Shown in pieces: positions 24,320-35,803 of a stretch of 64,000 nucleotides of DNA. Position 1 is the first letter of the stretch, and each line of letters opens with the position of its first letter. The notes under the pieces were generated by a model. It was not told the origin of the DNA. It worked only from the letters and a program-made list of their open reading frames with translations, and made no database searches. Both the position numbers and the translations under genes were made by a program. The stretch is from Absidia repens (lineage: Eukaryota > Mucoromycota > Mucoromycetes > Mucorales > Cunninghamellaceae), in NCBI GenBank assembly GCA_002105175.1, contig MCGE01000002.1:1612001-1676000 (forward strand). Reading direction: 5' to 3'.

Positions 24320-25160
24320 ATGAGTAAGTATTTACTATTGCCAGTGGGAAGATGGATATACAAGATGATGACTACTAATCAGGCTCACTTTTTATTCTTC
24401 TCCCCCCACGTTACGAACTTCTCTAGCCGTCCCTGAAAGCCCGCTGGAATCCTTCCTTCAACGACGACCTGAAGCAAAGGCGCTTGTTGAAAAGAATATT
24501 CTGAAAGGTAATTGATATGAAATGAAGTATTGCTCTTGACAAGAGTATGTCATCTAAGGAATGTTTTCTTATGTATATAAAATAGATCTGCACGTTGCTC
24601 CCGCCATTCAACAACAACGCGACGAACTCTCCAAGCGAAAAGTAGAAGATTCTTTGCGCCATAAGATTAGCCGGCGCCCTACACCTGAATTATTGGTACA
24701 ACAAAACATTCTACAAAGTAAGCATTTACTTTTCTGTAAATACCTTATGTGTAGATAGTTGACTGATTTTTTTTTTAAAAATTACACTCTCTCTTCTGCT
24801 TCTCACCCACCTCTCCTTCTCTACCTTAGATTGCGTAGTAGCACCTGCATTTCAAAAACCTATTCATGATGTGGAAAAGATTCAAGTACAAAATAATCTG
24901 GAGCAAAAAATTTCTGAACGACCTACAAAAGATACTCTCTTGGAGCAAGGAATTTTACAAGGTAAGTTAATCATTATTCAAATAGTAGCAATAGTAGATG
25001 GGGTGTGTGTAGGGGGGGGGACAGAATAGGTAAACTGCTTGGGAAAAAAAAAGATTATGTATGTGGTCCATCTTTGATGCAAGTCAAGATGTGTATATAC
25101 ATTTGACACTGATGTTACGTTTTATTGTCACTTGATACAGGGGAACAGTCATCTGAATGA
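24320..25160 (+). CDS. RPEL-repeat protein, copy 2
   Basis: A 122-aa paralogue of the gene at 13457-14259. Exons are 24320-24323 (only ATGA), 24427-24507, 24586-24717, 24830-24961 and 25141-25160; coding length is 369 nt and all internal introns are phase 1. Three RPEL repeats are seen: LESFLQRRPEAKALVEKNIL, HKISRRPTPELLVQQNIL and QKISERPTKDTLLEQGIL. The last repeat has Thr-Leu where RPEL has Glu-Leu. The middle exons are exactly 132 nt, as in copy 1. The 4-nt first exon is the weak point: it is chosen because ATGA|GTAAGT gives the right phase and a similar N-terminus (MT) to copy 1. Actin binding is known for animal RPEL proteins and is only inferred here. Confidence 0.75.
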
Positions 25161-26179
25161 ATCTGACAAGTTTGAAGTCTTCATCAGCAAGGGGGTGTTG
25201 CTTTGGCTTAGCGATTTAGTTTAAATTATATATTATGTAGTTTAGCACAAACATTAGCTTTTAGTATTTTGGTGGTTAATGCATACGAATAAAATAGCAA
25301 TAGTAATTTTTTTAATATGATGTCTTTTTTTTTTTTTTTGAAGAACGGTAATCTTGTTTGAAAGGGGATCCTTTTGTTTGAAGAGAGTGGTTTGTTTGTT
25401 AGTTTGAAATGATGATGTGGTACAATACATGCTCAAAATATTACCCTGCAGAAATGGGCCAAAAAAAAAAAAGGCAGAGAAAGGCTATGGTATAAGCAGG
25501 ACATACTATGATGGAACGGGTTGCGAAATATAATACAATGGAAAATGGATGGGGATGTTGAGGATTGGATTGAACCTAGTATCATGAATAAAAAAAATCC
25601 CGCACAATATCCCAAAAGATAAATTTTGATCATGATAAGAGTTTGATAGTTTATTGAGTGAAGACAGAAATAACAAAGAAAACACTAAAGGGACTACATA
25701 TATATTGCTGCTAAAACTACGGTAAAAAGGACGCCTGATACCTATATTATCACCAAAACTAAAACATAGGTCAATACGGGCACATCAATAAAATACCAAA
25801 TCATGAGTACTTACCATTTGAATAAACCCCCTTGCCCTTGATACTCCCGATGTCCTTGCCGGCTTGATCATTTTTGGTCTCAGTAGGAGCAAGGACCGTC
25901 ATGCAGGGCGTACATAATATACAAATACAAAAGACAATACGTTGTTTTCCTGGGTCGAATATACTGGAGATGTGTAATCGATTGTTTTCTTCAGACGATA
26001 ATGATATAGCAATAACGCTAGTTCTGCAGCGAATAAGGGGAGATGGTTTAAATTGTCTGATAAATAGGCAGAAAGAGGTGGTGTTTCAATGAAATATAAA
26101 GCGTGAGGTATCTAAATCTATATGTTTGTTAGTGAGACGAAAGGGATAACTTTTTTGAAACAAAATAATTAATCTAAAG
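25161..26179. other. Intergenic, no gene seen
   Basis: AT-rich sequence with T- and A-runs. Part of 25600-26179 may be a further decayed 3' portion of repeat copy E, but the match is too weak to bound. No coding evidence was found. Confidence 0.4.
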
Positions 26180-26770
26180 GGGCGGTAGAAAAAGGAATGT
26201 CTTGCGCTATACATGAGAAAGTCTGATGGGAGACGTTTATTAAAATATAGCAACGGTCGGTACTAATCTCAAGGAAACATAATAAAAAGGATCTATTGTA
26301 CAAGACACGAAAAGAGAGCAAAAGTGTCATTGTAAAAGGCAGGAGAGAGAAAGAGGGAGAGAGGGAGTTTATAGCAGCATGTAAACAGAATCTATTGCAC
26401 AATGTATAAGAGAAGTAAACTGAGACATTTTTTCATTGAGTTAAGTAAAAATAGTCATATTTTATTTTGATCGATACAAAATATGGACAGACTAACACTA
26501 GACTAAGCTAATGAAGGCTCCAAATAGCCAACTAAAGGTGGTCTAAATCCTGAATCCAAAATGAAAGGGTTTCTCCATGCATCTTGTAATCCCTTATCTG
26601 AAAACCCTTCTAAATTAGTCCTGACACTAATCTAAGTCCAACATAATGCTATAGAAGTTGAATGGTGAAGGGGAAGAAAAAGAAAAAGAAAGAATGCTAA
26701 AAAATTGAAAATAGGTTCAAATAAAAATCCACGTGTGCGGGGTGTGAAAATTTTACCTTGGTTTTTTTTT
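26180..26770 (-). repeat. Dispersed repeat copy E
   Basis: Minus-strand copy. Read on the minus strand it has CACGTG (26731-26736 on +), a leader tract, arm GAAGGGTTTTC, the core at about 26551-26582 with one substitution (GGAGAAACCC), then the ATAAAATATGACTAT and AATGAAAAAATGTCTC phrases and the GATCCTTTTTAT stretch (26287 on +). The left limit is a conservative estimate. It is inverted relative to copy D across RPEL copy 2. Confidence 0.75.
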
Positions 26771-28141
26771 TTCAAAACTGGAAGCCGCTCAACAATCTAC
26801 ACCATACAACATAATAATTCTCTTCTCATGGCAAAGCCACCGCCGAATAACCACATCTTAAGATAGGTATCATGATATTCTCTTTAGATTCGCTTGATGT
26901 CAGTTGTCATAGTTTATACCTATATCTGAATAAAATATGTTTCGTCTTATCACTATGATATTAGTCTCGAAGATTGTTTAATTTGGCTGGTCGAATATAG
27001 GCATATCAAAACTGTATAGTACTGTAGATGTGAGTGTAGAAGAAAAAAGAAGGTGTTGTGTGCAAAAAAAAAGAAATATCACCCATTTATATTCTTTCAG
27101 AGAATACATCATTCATGGATCATAAAATGTCAAGTTACAAATGCAACGTAAAGCATTTGGGTGAATTGATGAATTCGGCATAGACTGAACTGACAGGTGA
27201 ATTTGAGTGGTTCATATGTACACGTGAGTAAACTATTTTTTTTGGACGTGTGAGAATGTTTGTTTGGTAGTGCACAGGAGTAGTGCCCGAGTCTTGCCCA
27301 ATCAACCTTCCCCGCAGATCTCGCTTAGTTTGTACGCTTCATATGCCAATACTGACACCTAGATCTTGTTAAATGTTTTCAAAGGCTCTCATTCTGACCT
27401 ATGATAGCAAGGATTTTCTAGGATATAATTCGGGGTTTAAAGTATTTTGGGCCTTTATTTTATTTTATCTTATTTTACTTTGCTGCGAACGGTTGGGTTT
27501 AGTAGCTACATCGTTTTGATGTGTTGAATATCAGTCAAGTGGTAGCGTGATTGCGTTTTAGCAGTGAAGGAGCTAATATATAGTCATTGGACTGGTGATC
27601 TTTTATTAGTGATAAAGAAGATGATCCAATAGGAAACCTGATAAAACCGAATAAAGGTAATCATAGAAAAAAGAAAGAGGCTTGTTGGGTCTCTTACTTC
27701 CATAAACGATCAACGAGGCACAGCTAGAAAATAATATTTCTTTATCAAGTTGAATATGGTGATTTTAGTATTTTATTTTGAAATCCAGAAAAGGTCAAGC
27801 TTTGACCGAAAGATGGTCATCCAGTATAATTCTCACTGTGAGCATTTTCATGATGAATGCACGAGTACTGTAAAAAGATTACTGGTAGTTGATTTAAGAT
27901 AGTAATAATCTGGGAAGTAAAATTGAAAACCTTTCCTCGCCTAAGTTTGCCGATGAAAATAAACTTTCCGGGTTGACGAAATACAACACTGACGGGCGGG
28001 TTTTCAACGAAAACATTACGTTTTTCTTATTTTTCTTTTTGTTTTTACATAAAAGGGGATGCCTTTTGTGTCTTTTTCTTTTATCTATCGATTTTGTTAC
28101 TGCGCCTTTTTTTTTATATATTTGTTCGAGCAGATGCAAAC
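26771..28141. other. Intergenic, partial repeat relics and promoter of AT-hook gene
   Basis: A GGACGTGTGAGAATGTTTG at about 27246 resembles the 3' terminal motif of the dispersed family and is probably a relic. The last 130 bp before 28142 form the T/C-rich leader of the AT-hook gene. No other gene was seen. Confidence 0.4.
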
Positions 28142-28978
28142 ATGAAACAGTCAATCACACTGCCTTCAATATCTTCAGTACTCAATAATAACAACGAGAA
28201 TGATCATAGTGGACCCCATTATATCAAGTTACCTGCATTATCAAACCAATATTCTCATAACCATAACCATAGCCATAAACATGATATGTATGAAGGTATT
28301 TTTCTTCCTACCTCACCAGTGTCACTATCATCATTATCACCTATTCAGCAATATGACAATAACCATCACTCATTTACTTCAAATACACCGCCGTCACCAC
28401 TTATTCCTTTAGCACCAGGACGAAGCTTATCATCATCTTTACCCCACACTATAAAGGAAACTGCCATTACCGAGAATGGCGATTCGTCTCCCCTGACTCA
28501 TCCGTCTTTATTCCCAGTTATATTTGCGCCGCCGCTAAAATTTTCGACCCCATATAAAACTGAAGATAAGGCTAAAACATCACTCAGCTCATCTTCCACT
28601 AAATTTGTGCCAACATCAGAGTTACAAATCATACAGTCGTCTTCAAGTGATGGCACAATAAAAAAACGACGCCGTGGAAGGCCACCTGTTTACACAGAGT
28701 ATCATGGTCAACAAAGCTCAGGAACCAAAAATAATCATGACCGGACTTTTCGATCGCCGACTATTTGGGAAATTTCATCAACATCCAAACCGGCAGCATC
28801 TCCTTCCTGCGCTATGAGTACATTTTCAAGTATCACACTAGAGCCTGAATTGCCACCACCAAGAAAAAAGCGCGGTAGAAATCCTAAACATAGTATTCAA
28901 GGGAATTCTTGCTTTCTTTGGAAAGATATCCCTATTGCTCGTAAAAAGAAAATTCGCCCGCTGCTCGGTCAAAAATAA
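28142..28978 (+). CDS. AT-hook protein with C-terminal GNSCF-WKDI motif, copy 1
   Basis: A 278-aa single-exon protein. An in-frame non-ATG extension exists upstream, but MKQSITLPSIS at 28142 aligns with the start of the paralogue (MKLPSIHTLL) and follows a T-rich leader. Low-complexity Ser/Pro/Asn/His regions surround two AT-hook-like basic motifs: KKRRRGRPPVY (about residue 177) and RKKRGRNPKHS (about residue 242). The second runs straight into QGNSCFLWKDI near the C-terminus. A shared SPTIWEISS block lies between them. AT-hooks bind the minor groove of AT-rich DNA, so a nuclear DNA-binding role is likely. The C-terminal motif is not one I can assign to a named domain. Only 69 bp separate it from the hydrolase gene downstream. 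Paralogue at 48767-49831. Confidence 0.8.
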   Translation: MKQSITLPSISSVLNNNNENDHSGPHYIKLPALSNQYSHNHNHSHKHDMYEGIFLPTSPVSLSSLSPIQQYDNNHHSFTSNTPPSPLIPLAPGRSLSSSLPHTIKETAITENGDSSPLTHPSLFPVIFAPPLKFSTPYKTEDKAKTSLSSSSTKFVPTSELQIIQSSSSDGTIKKRRRGRPPVYTEYHGQQSSGTKNNHDRTFRSPTIWEISSTSKPAASPSCAMSTFSSITLEPELPPPRKKRGRNPKHSIQGNSCFLWKDIPIARKKKIRPLLGQK

Positions 28979-29047
28979 AAAAAAAAATATGAACTTTAAA
29001 ATTCAGCCTTTTTGATACCTTCCTTTTTTCTATTTTTTTAACCAAAT

Positions 29048-30117
29048 ATGCAAATGTTACGTCTTGTTAATCGTCATTTATCCTCCTCTTGTGGACCATT
29101 GTCCATAAGATTATATACTACATCGAATAAAACCGTACCTTTATCGTTCGCCAAATATTCTCCCTCCAACGGAACTTCGAAGGACCGCAACGCAAGTTCT
29201 ATTGTCGTATGTCATGGCCTATTCGGTGCGAAAAGGAATTGGCGGGCACTTTGTAAAGCAATGTCTAATCAATTGAGGCGAGATGTATATGCTTTAGTAA
29301 GTAGAAAAAGGAAAAAGGAATACGGAGACAGTCAAATCTAATATGATTGCCGCTCTTTCTCATATAGGATCTGCGAAACCATGGCGATAGTCCGCATAGC
29401 GTTCCTCATACATATGAAGCCCTGGCCGAAGATGTCAGCCAATGGATCACTGAACAAGGAATTGAAAAGCCTATTCTTCTTGGTCATTCAATGTAAGTCC
29501 TATACATCTCACCATAATATGACACTTGTATAGCCAGACACAACTGACACTTCCTTTGTTTTACCAGGGGTGGAAAAACAGTAATGACTTTAGCTCTGAC
29601 GAAAAATGACCTGGTGTCCAAACTGATTGTTGTTGATATTGCCCCAGTTCACATGACACTTCTTTCTGAATTCCCGCGGTATATCCAAGGCATGAAACTC
29701 ATCGAAAGCAAGCAACTGAAGCGACAAACCGATGTGGATCAGCTTATGATGGAATACGAACCTGAACTCCATGTACGTCAATTCCTTCTCACAAATCTCA
29801 AAAAGTCATTGGACGATGGTGTATATCGATTTCAAGTACCTGTGGAAACCCTCGGCAACTCTCTCAGCAATCTGGCGCAATTCATTCAAAACCATCGCTA
29901 CGCTGGACCCACGCTCTTCATCACCGGTGGTGCAAGTCCTTATCGAAAACCATTTTTGGCCCATCCCGAACTTGTTGATCAGCAGTTTCCCAATAATCGG
30001 ATTACAGTCATGCCTGGCTGTGGCCATTGGCTGCACGCCGAAAACCCCGAATTGTTTTTGTCCGTGGTCGCCGACTTTATCACCACGACTGAACGACTGG
30101 AATCAGAACAACATTGA
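29048..30117 (+). CDS. Mitochondrial alpha/beta hydrolase (ABHD11/Imo32/Eat1-like)
   Basis: A 307-aa protein in three exons (29048-29296, 29368-29492, 29568-30117; 924 nt). The N-terminus is Arg/Ser-rich and lacks acids (LRLVNRHLSSSC...RLYTTS), typical of a mitochondrial presequence. Family motifs: VVCHGLFGAKRNWRALCK (oxyanion loop HGLFG), DLRNHGDSPHS, nucleophile elbow GHSMGGKT with the Ser, VVDIAPVHM, and GCGHWLHAENPE with the catalytic His. This matches the ABHD11/Imo32 branch, some fungal members of which (Eat1) make ethyl acetate; the substrate here is unknown. The residues for a Ser-Asp-His triad are present and nothing appears broken. Confidence 0.9.
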
Positions 30118-31249
30118 TAGCAGCATTAATAATACCAATAGCAACATCAACACGACTAGTATAGATACTAGAATAAATAGTTGATTTAGAATATAGTAGT
30201 TTTTTAGATATTATAATAGGTAGTTGATTTAGAATATAGTACTGTTTTATTTTATTTTTACAGATGACAATAAAGTTTTAAATAACCGCCTTTTATCATG
30301 TCTTTCTATATGAATGGTTGTGGGTAATATTAGGACTATACTAGTGTGTATGGAAAACGGAAGTGAGGTGATACATCAAATGATCTAAACAAAAAAACAA
30401 AAAAATTGGCTGCGAAATTTGAATGGGGATTCTTCTGTAGAATTGATGGATGCATTTACTATGCCTAAATTTCTGGGATGAGTCGAAGATTATTATCTGT
30501 TAAAACTGGACTGAGATGAAGGCCAAGTAGGGAAGTAAAAAATTAGAAGGTATAAAAATAGGCAAACGACAAAGACTGCAGCATTTTGAACTAAAAATAC
30601 TCAAGAAATACCTATTCAAGAAATACCTCTTAGCCCTATATTTAGAAACCGAATAGAATATAGGAAACGCTGAGCACAACTATTAATTGATGTTGCTCAA
30701 TTTTTCAACGCACACGCATCGTCCATTTTTTTTTTTTTGCTTTTTTTTGCACGCATAAAAGCCGTACAGTACAGTACTGTACGATATTGGTATATCCATC
30801 CGACATGGCAAACTGAACGTATGAGAGACGGCATAAAAGCAAACATACAAGATTTATTTATTGAGCAGTATAAATTCATATATCATTATAGACTGACAAT
30901 TAAACTAAATTGTTCTAATGACAATAATATGACACATATTCAAATGTGAGGCGTTTAAGGTTGTGCGTGTTTGTGCATGCGAGTATAAAGTTCTTAAGTT
31001 AGGGGTTGCTAGCTTTATAATAAACATAGCATAAGGTAAGCTAGTCCAATCGAAGAGGGTAAGCTCCCTTTAATGAGTACAAACCTTCTACAATAAGGGG
31101 TTGACCGAATTGCTCCATCTTGTCTGCAAAGGAATCAAGAGAAGATAAAAGCAATTTTATAGATGTTAAGCGGTGGTGGTCACTGTTATGGGAAGAGAAC
31201 AGCCATGTTGCTGATGTTGTATGGTGCTGACTGTTCTAAAAAAATAATC
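30118..31249. other. Intergenic, no gene seen
   Basis: The hydrolase 3' UTR contains a short direct repeat of 'TAGTTGATTTAGAATATAGTA' type around 30178-30241 and an AATAAAG at about 30270. A 14-bp perfect palindrome GTACAGTACTGTAC sits at 30769-30782, next to a TATAAAT-like stretch near 30868. No coding evidence was found. Confidence 0.4.
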
Positions 31250-32298
31250 GCAAACCAAATCCACACAAGAGACAAAAAGAAGGCAATTCAGATCCCGCCC
31301 ACGTGAATATTTATTTACTGTCAATTTTTTTCTCCCGCCCTCCTCGTTTTCTTTTTTCCTTTCATTTTTTTCTTCATCAATCAACTTCATTAAGGCTATT
31401 GTGGACTTAGAACAGTGTCAGGACTAGTTTAGAAAGGGTTTCTGCTCAGGGATTACAAGATGCATGGGGAAACCCTTTCATTTTGGATTCAGGATTTGGA
31501 ACCCCCATTAGTCGGCTCTTTGGAGCCTTCATTAGCTTAGTTAGTGTTGGTTTGTCCATAGGTTGTATCAACATCTGAATAAAACATGTCTCTTTTTACT
31601 TCCTTCAATGAAAAATATCTCATTAATCCTTCTCATTTCTGATACAATATGCATCTCTTTTTACTGCAATGACTTCTTTGATTAGGGTTGACCGTCGTTG
31701 TACTTCAATAACAGATGTCCCTTTAGTCTTTTTCATGCCTTTTTCCATATATTACCTCCCGTTTCATAACCGGCCCTTTAGAATAGTGTTTACCATTTTT
31801 CAAAGCTTACATTAGTCTCCTTCACGCTACCACCAACCAATAAATCCTTTGTTACAATATGAACCCCCCTCATTTATTAGTTTTACTATCCACCTACATG
31901 CCTCAATAAAAAATACCTTTTTATTAATAATCCTCTGATTCATCTTCTAACAAACAATGCCGATATTCTGGTTGTTTTGTGAGAATCCCACTAAGCACTA
32001 CCTTTCTAGTTCAGCTGCTATGGCTATTCTCATCCCGCGTGAACCACAAAGGCATTCAATGCCCTATTCCCACTCTACCATTCACGTCAAGAAACCTGGA
32101 CCTTGTCTCGAGCGTAACTCCGCCAGACTAAACATACTGTATACCTTCTGCTCATTATTATTTTTTATTTGTCTTGCATGTTGTACAGTACAATAAAAAA
32201 AAAAGTACAAACGAAATTCAGTTGACCCACCGCCACTAATGTTGCAAGGCAGGGCTTCTAATTCCATCAAAAACTATACTTCACTGACATCGAGGAGA

Positions 32299-32343
<45 letters not shown>

Positions 32344-32396
32344 CAAGTGTGAGAATATTTTTGAAATTGAATATTAAAAGTTGCTAAACTGTACCA
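31250..32396 (+). repeat. Dispersed repeat copy F (perfect hairpin)
   Basis: CACGTG at 31300-31305, a C/T-rich leader, then a perfect 11-bp stem: GAAAGGGTTTC (31432-31442) and GAAACCCTTTC (31469-31479) with a 26-nt loop. The core runs about 31461-31490. Downstream are the family's AATAAA phrases, then a 41-nt T tract (32301-32341), then AAGTGTGAGAATATTTTTGA and the right end TTGCTAAACTGTACCAT near 32380-32396. No open frame with protein character; a frame at 31957-32196 is not conserved in other copies. Confidence 0.8.
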
Positions 32397-32833
32397 TGCA
32401 ACTGCAAAACAGGAAATTCATCGACTCTGATGGAGAACAAGAAATGAATGTTAGTCAAAAGTACATATTATGAGATGTGACAATGTGGTGTGAAATTTTG
32501 CTTATCATAATCAACACCGATTTCCTGTGGTTATAGTCATTGCTAAAATCCTCTGTTCTCTTCACCATCGACACAACCGACACTTCTCTTCACGCAAATA
32601 TTGATTTTAAATGCCTCAGTGGTGATTTTATTTCAATAAAATTTGATAATGTCATGAATATAGCTATGATAATGGGATAAAAACATAAAGGGGAAAGAGG
32701 TAACTAAAAGGGGATAATAATATGGTATTGATATAAGGCTAGTATAAAAGCTATTTAAAAGAGGCCAGTGGTTTTGAGATAATGGAATATATATATATAT
32801 ATATATATATAACAAGAAGGAGATAATAACCGG
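32397..32833. other. Intergenic: 3' flank of the SWIRM-MPN gene
   Basis: AT-rich, with an (AT)n run at 32790-32811 and AATAAA-type signals on the minus strand. No gene was seen. Confidence 0.4.
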
Positions 32834-33402
32834 CTAATCTTGATGTAATAATTGGAATTCCTCAATAATCAAACGACGAGCATCAGTAAAAAAATCTTGA
32901 CGAGCTTCCGGAGGCAAATACACAAACCGTTCCAAAGATGCCAAACATTTGTCTACTGCAAGCTGCCCATTCTTTTTTGAAGACATGTCTACTTTCCTGG
33001 ATAGATTTACATAAAATAAAGTCATCAGTACCATAGTTCGTGACATGATCATAACCAACTTACTCTTGATGATCTTTGTATTCTTCAACAAGTTTCTCAA
33101 AAGAAGCCATTGTACTTGCCACATCAAGGTTGTCAGAGGTTAGGCTTTGATCGCACATATAAGGAAGGCCTGTAGGACGAACAAAAAAAAAAAAAAAAAA
33201 AAAGAGCCATTTGATAAGTGGGGCAGGCAATATATATAATTTTCATTATATTTCTTACGGTAAGTTTCGGTATCATTGACTTGCTGACTGATATGTACAT
33301 AGGCCATTGATGAAAGGCCATCTCTTGTGTCGTAGGGATTAACAATCACACCAATAAATGGTTCATCATTGGTTTCCTTAACCTGGAAGAGCTCCTGTTC
33401 AC

Positions 33403-33439
<37 letters not shown>

Positions 33440-35300
33440 GACGAATAAATAAACAAACGAGGAGCTACAATAAAAAAATTAAAGCACATTACCTGATAAG
33501 ACATTTGGTTTTCAATGTCGCGTATGCTTGGTATAGCCACAAATGTAGGATGAGAATGATACCAGCCGACAACGGACAATCCCTTTTCTTCAAAGCATTC
33601 ACGAGCTTGCATTTCAGAGACAGGATCCATTTCACACTAGATTTTTTTTTTTTTAAAAAAAAAAAGTTTTATAATCATAATACACACAACCTTTGTTTTT
33701 TTTTTTTATTTGTTTACCTGAGTGTCAGTGCTTATACTCTTGCAAGGATATACACATTTCACAGTCAGCCTTTTTTCACCATCCTCATTTGTTTCAAAGG
33801 TGCCGCCCAGCAAGCCAATAATTTCAGTCAAAACCAAATGCGCGTGGAAGTCCATAATCACCTACAATAAAAAGAGGAAGAACAAAAAAAAAAAAAATAC
33901 ATATCAGTATATTCTCATGTTGATGATCGGGGGGGGGAGGGGTGTTGTCTTACTAAAGCGCCACTTTCTACATTCACTTTAAATGGCGCCGGGTAGTATT
34001 CAGTATATGTTTCAAGCGGTATCAATTGATAAGGATCATTTTCCACTTCTTCATTGCTGAAATCAGTATATCGAGGAGGTCCACGTTTTCTGCGGGTTTT
34101 GTTATCTATATTTTTTCATGTCCCCCCACAAAGAAAAAAAAACGATCATATTTCATTAATTTTTCGACATCACCTTGCAAATGCTTTTTTGAAGCATTCT
34201 TACCTCGAGGTAATTCAGATGTATCCCTATAAAAAATAAAAAAGTTAGTAACATGTATTCATATTCTAATAATGATAAACTCACTTACCACATTTCAAGA
34301 TTGTGCTTCTTTTTTCTAGTATTTTCAGACAAACAACCACCATAGTAAGTGAATATGAATACTTCATATGTCAGCAAGTTTTTTTTTTTTTTTTTTTTTT
34401 TTTTTTGTTACCTTTTTTTGACTGAGTAATCTTGGGAATCCGTTTTTGTGACATAACTGATGGGACGAGGAACACGTGGCTTCCTTGGAGCGCGTTTCGT
34501 TTTCTGTGAAGGCACCACACAATTGACATTGATATACCCAGCTGATTCAAGGAAGGAGTGGACGCGGCCAAATGAAGTGACATCTCCACAGTTTGCCATT
34601 TGCTTTCGGGCCGAAGATTTGGTGATATAATTTGGCTTATGTTCATCCCAATAGTTCAAGATAAAGTTTCGCACACTCATGTATTTTCGGGGGGTTTTGG
34701 CAGGTTTTCCTTCTATGAACCATTCAGGATTTTGAGCTCTTTCCAACGCAGTAATATCATCGCGGTCCAAAGTCTATGAATAATGAGAAAAGAAAAAAAA
34801 AGAATGAGTGGGTGTGATTTCTTTTATCTTTATTGTGGATACATATATATTACCTTTTCTTCTTGGGGAGTGACTTCTGTTGTTGGCTGTATAATGTTAA
34901 GCGAGTCCACCACATGTTCATTATCCCGGTAAATCACGGAACCATCATTATTTCTTGATGCATTGAGTTCCTTGAATGATATGTTAATAATAAAATTCGA
35001 TACAGGTAGTATAAACAGGATAAATCCACTTACAGTTATTTCAATATTCGTATTTTGCACACTTTCAGTCATATTCATCATATTGGGTCCTACAATGTTT
35101 CAAATGCGGTTTGTTTTCATTTCCCACAGTGGTTTTGTTTCTCCCCTGTATTTCTTTTTTTTTTCCTTTTTTTCTTTTGTTATCTCACCTTGTTGTAAAC
35201 CATACAGATGCGTAGCTTCCAGCAACTTGGGTGAGCCCCCCTCCATGCTTGTTGGGAAACTATAAGGATTTGTATGACTATCTGCAATGAAAGGATTCAT
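32834..35300 (-). CDS. SWIRM-MPN/JAMM deubiquitinase, MYSM1-like paralogue without SANT
   Basis: Twelve exons: 35300-35189, 35089-35034, 34970-34854, 34773-34412, 34315-34289, 34226-34204, 34105-33954, 33861-33718, 33636-33493, 33394-33259, 33169-33064 and 32996-32834. They total 1542 nt, giving 513 aa. SWIRM is clear ([20 protein letters not shown] to [17 protein letters not shown]), as is MPN with TEIIGLLGG and an intact JAMM signature [16 protein letters not shown]. Several splice points match the 14.7-18.3 kb gene. The N-terminal SANT domain and the long acidic linker are missing, and only 503 bp separate this start from the next gene, so they were not merely overlooked upstream. It is probably an active zinc deubiquitinase with changed chromatin targeting. 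Introns carry very long A/T runs (for example about 31 A at 33406-33436). Confidence 0.9.
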
Positions 35301-35803
35301 TTCAAAACGAGAAAAAAAAAAAATGACACGCAACAAACAGAAAGAAGAGCAAGTCAATGAGTTTATTTGTTTATCTATTATTTTTATAACGCCCACCCGA
35401 ATTTCTTTTTTTATTTTGGCCAATCAAAGAACAGGAAATGCTTCCTCGAAAATAAACTACCCAACAGCATAAAAAAGGATGTCGGGGTTCAAATACTGGC
35501 TGTCAAAAAATTACCTTCACAATCGATATGCGACATGCATGGGTTTTTATTTTCCCTCGAGTCTGAAAAGCAAGGTTTTACTCACACAAAAAGTCATCGG
35601 TGCATTACATAGCTTGTGTCTCAAATCTCGACTCTGAAATTTTGGGATTTTTTATTTATTGTAGGGGTCATCTTTTTTTTTTTATTTAATTTTTTTTCTT
35701 ATCAATACTTCCTATTTTTTTTTGTTTTTTTTTTTGTTCTTCTTTCTTCTATTTTCTTTCTTCTTACTATTTGTGATATTACCTCAGAGTCGTTTTTGTA
35801 AAA
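35301..35803. promoter_or_regulatory. Bidirectional promoter region, second MYSM-like/H+-ATPase pair
   Basis: 503 bp between divergent start codons, less than half the 1.1 kb of the first pair. The ATPase side has a 130-bp T-rich leader up to 35803. No obvious stretch of identity with the first pair's spacer was seen by eye. Confidence 0.4.

Noticed and set aside
31957..32196. 79-codon frame inside repeat copy F
   Set aside because: Not preserved in the corresponding positions of copies B, D or G, so not a conserved element-encoded protein.
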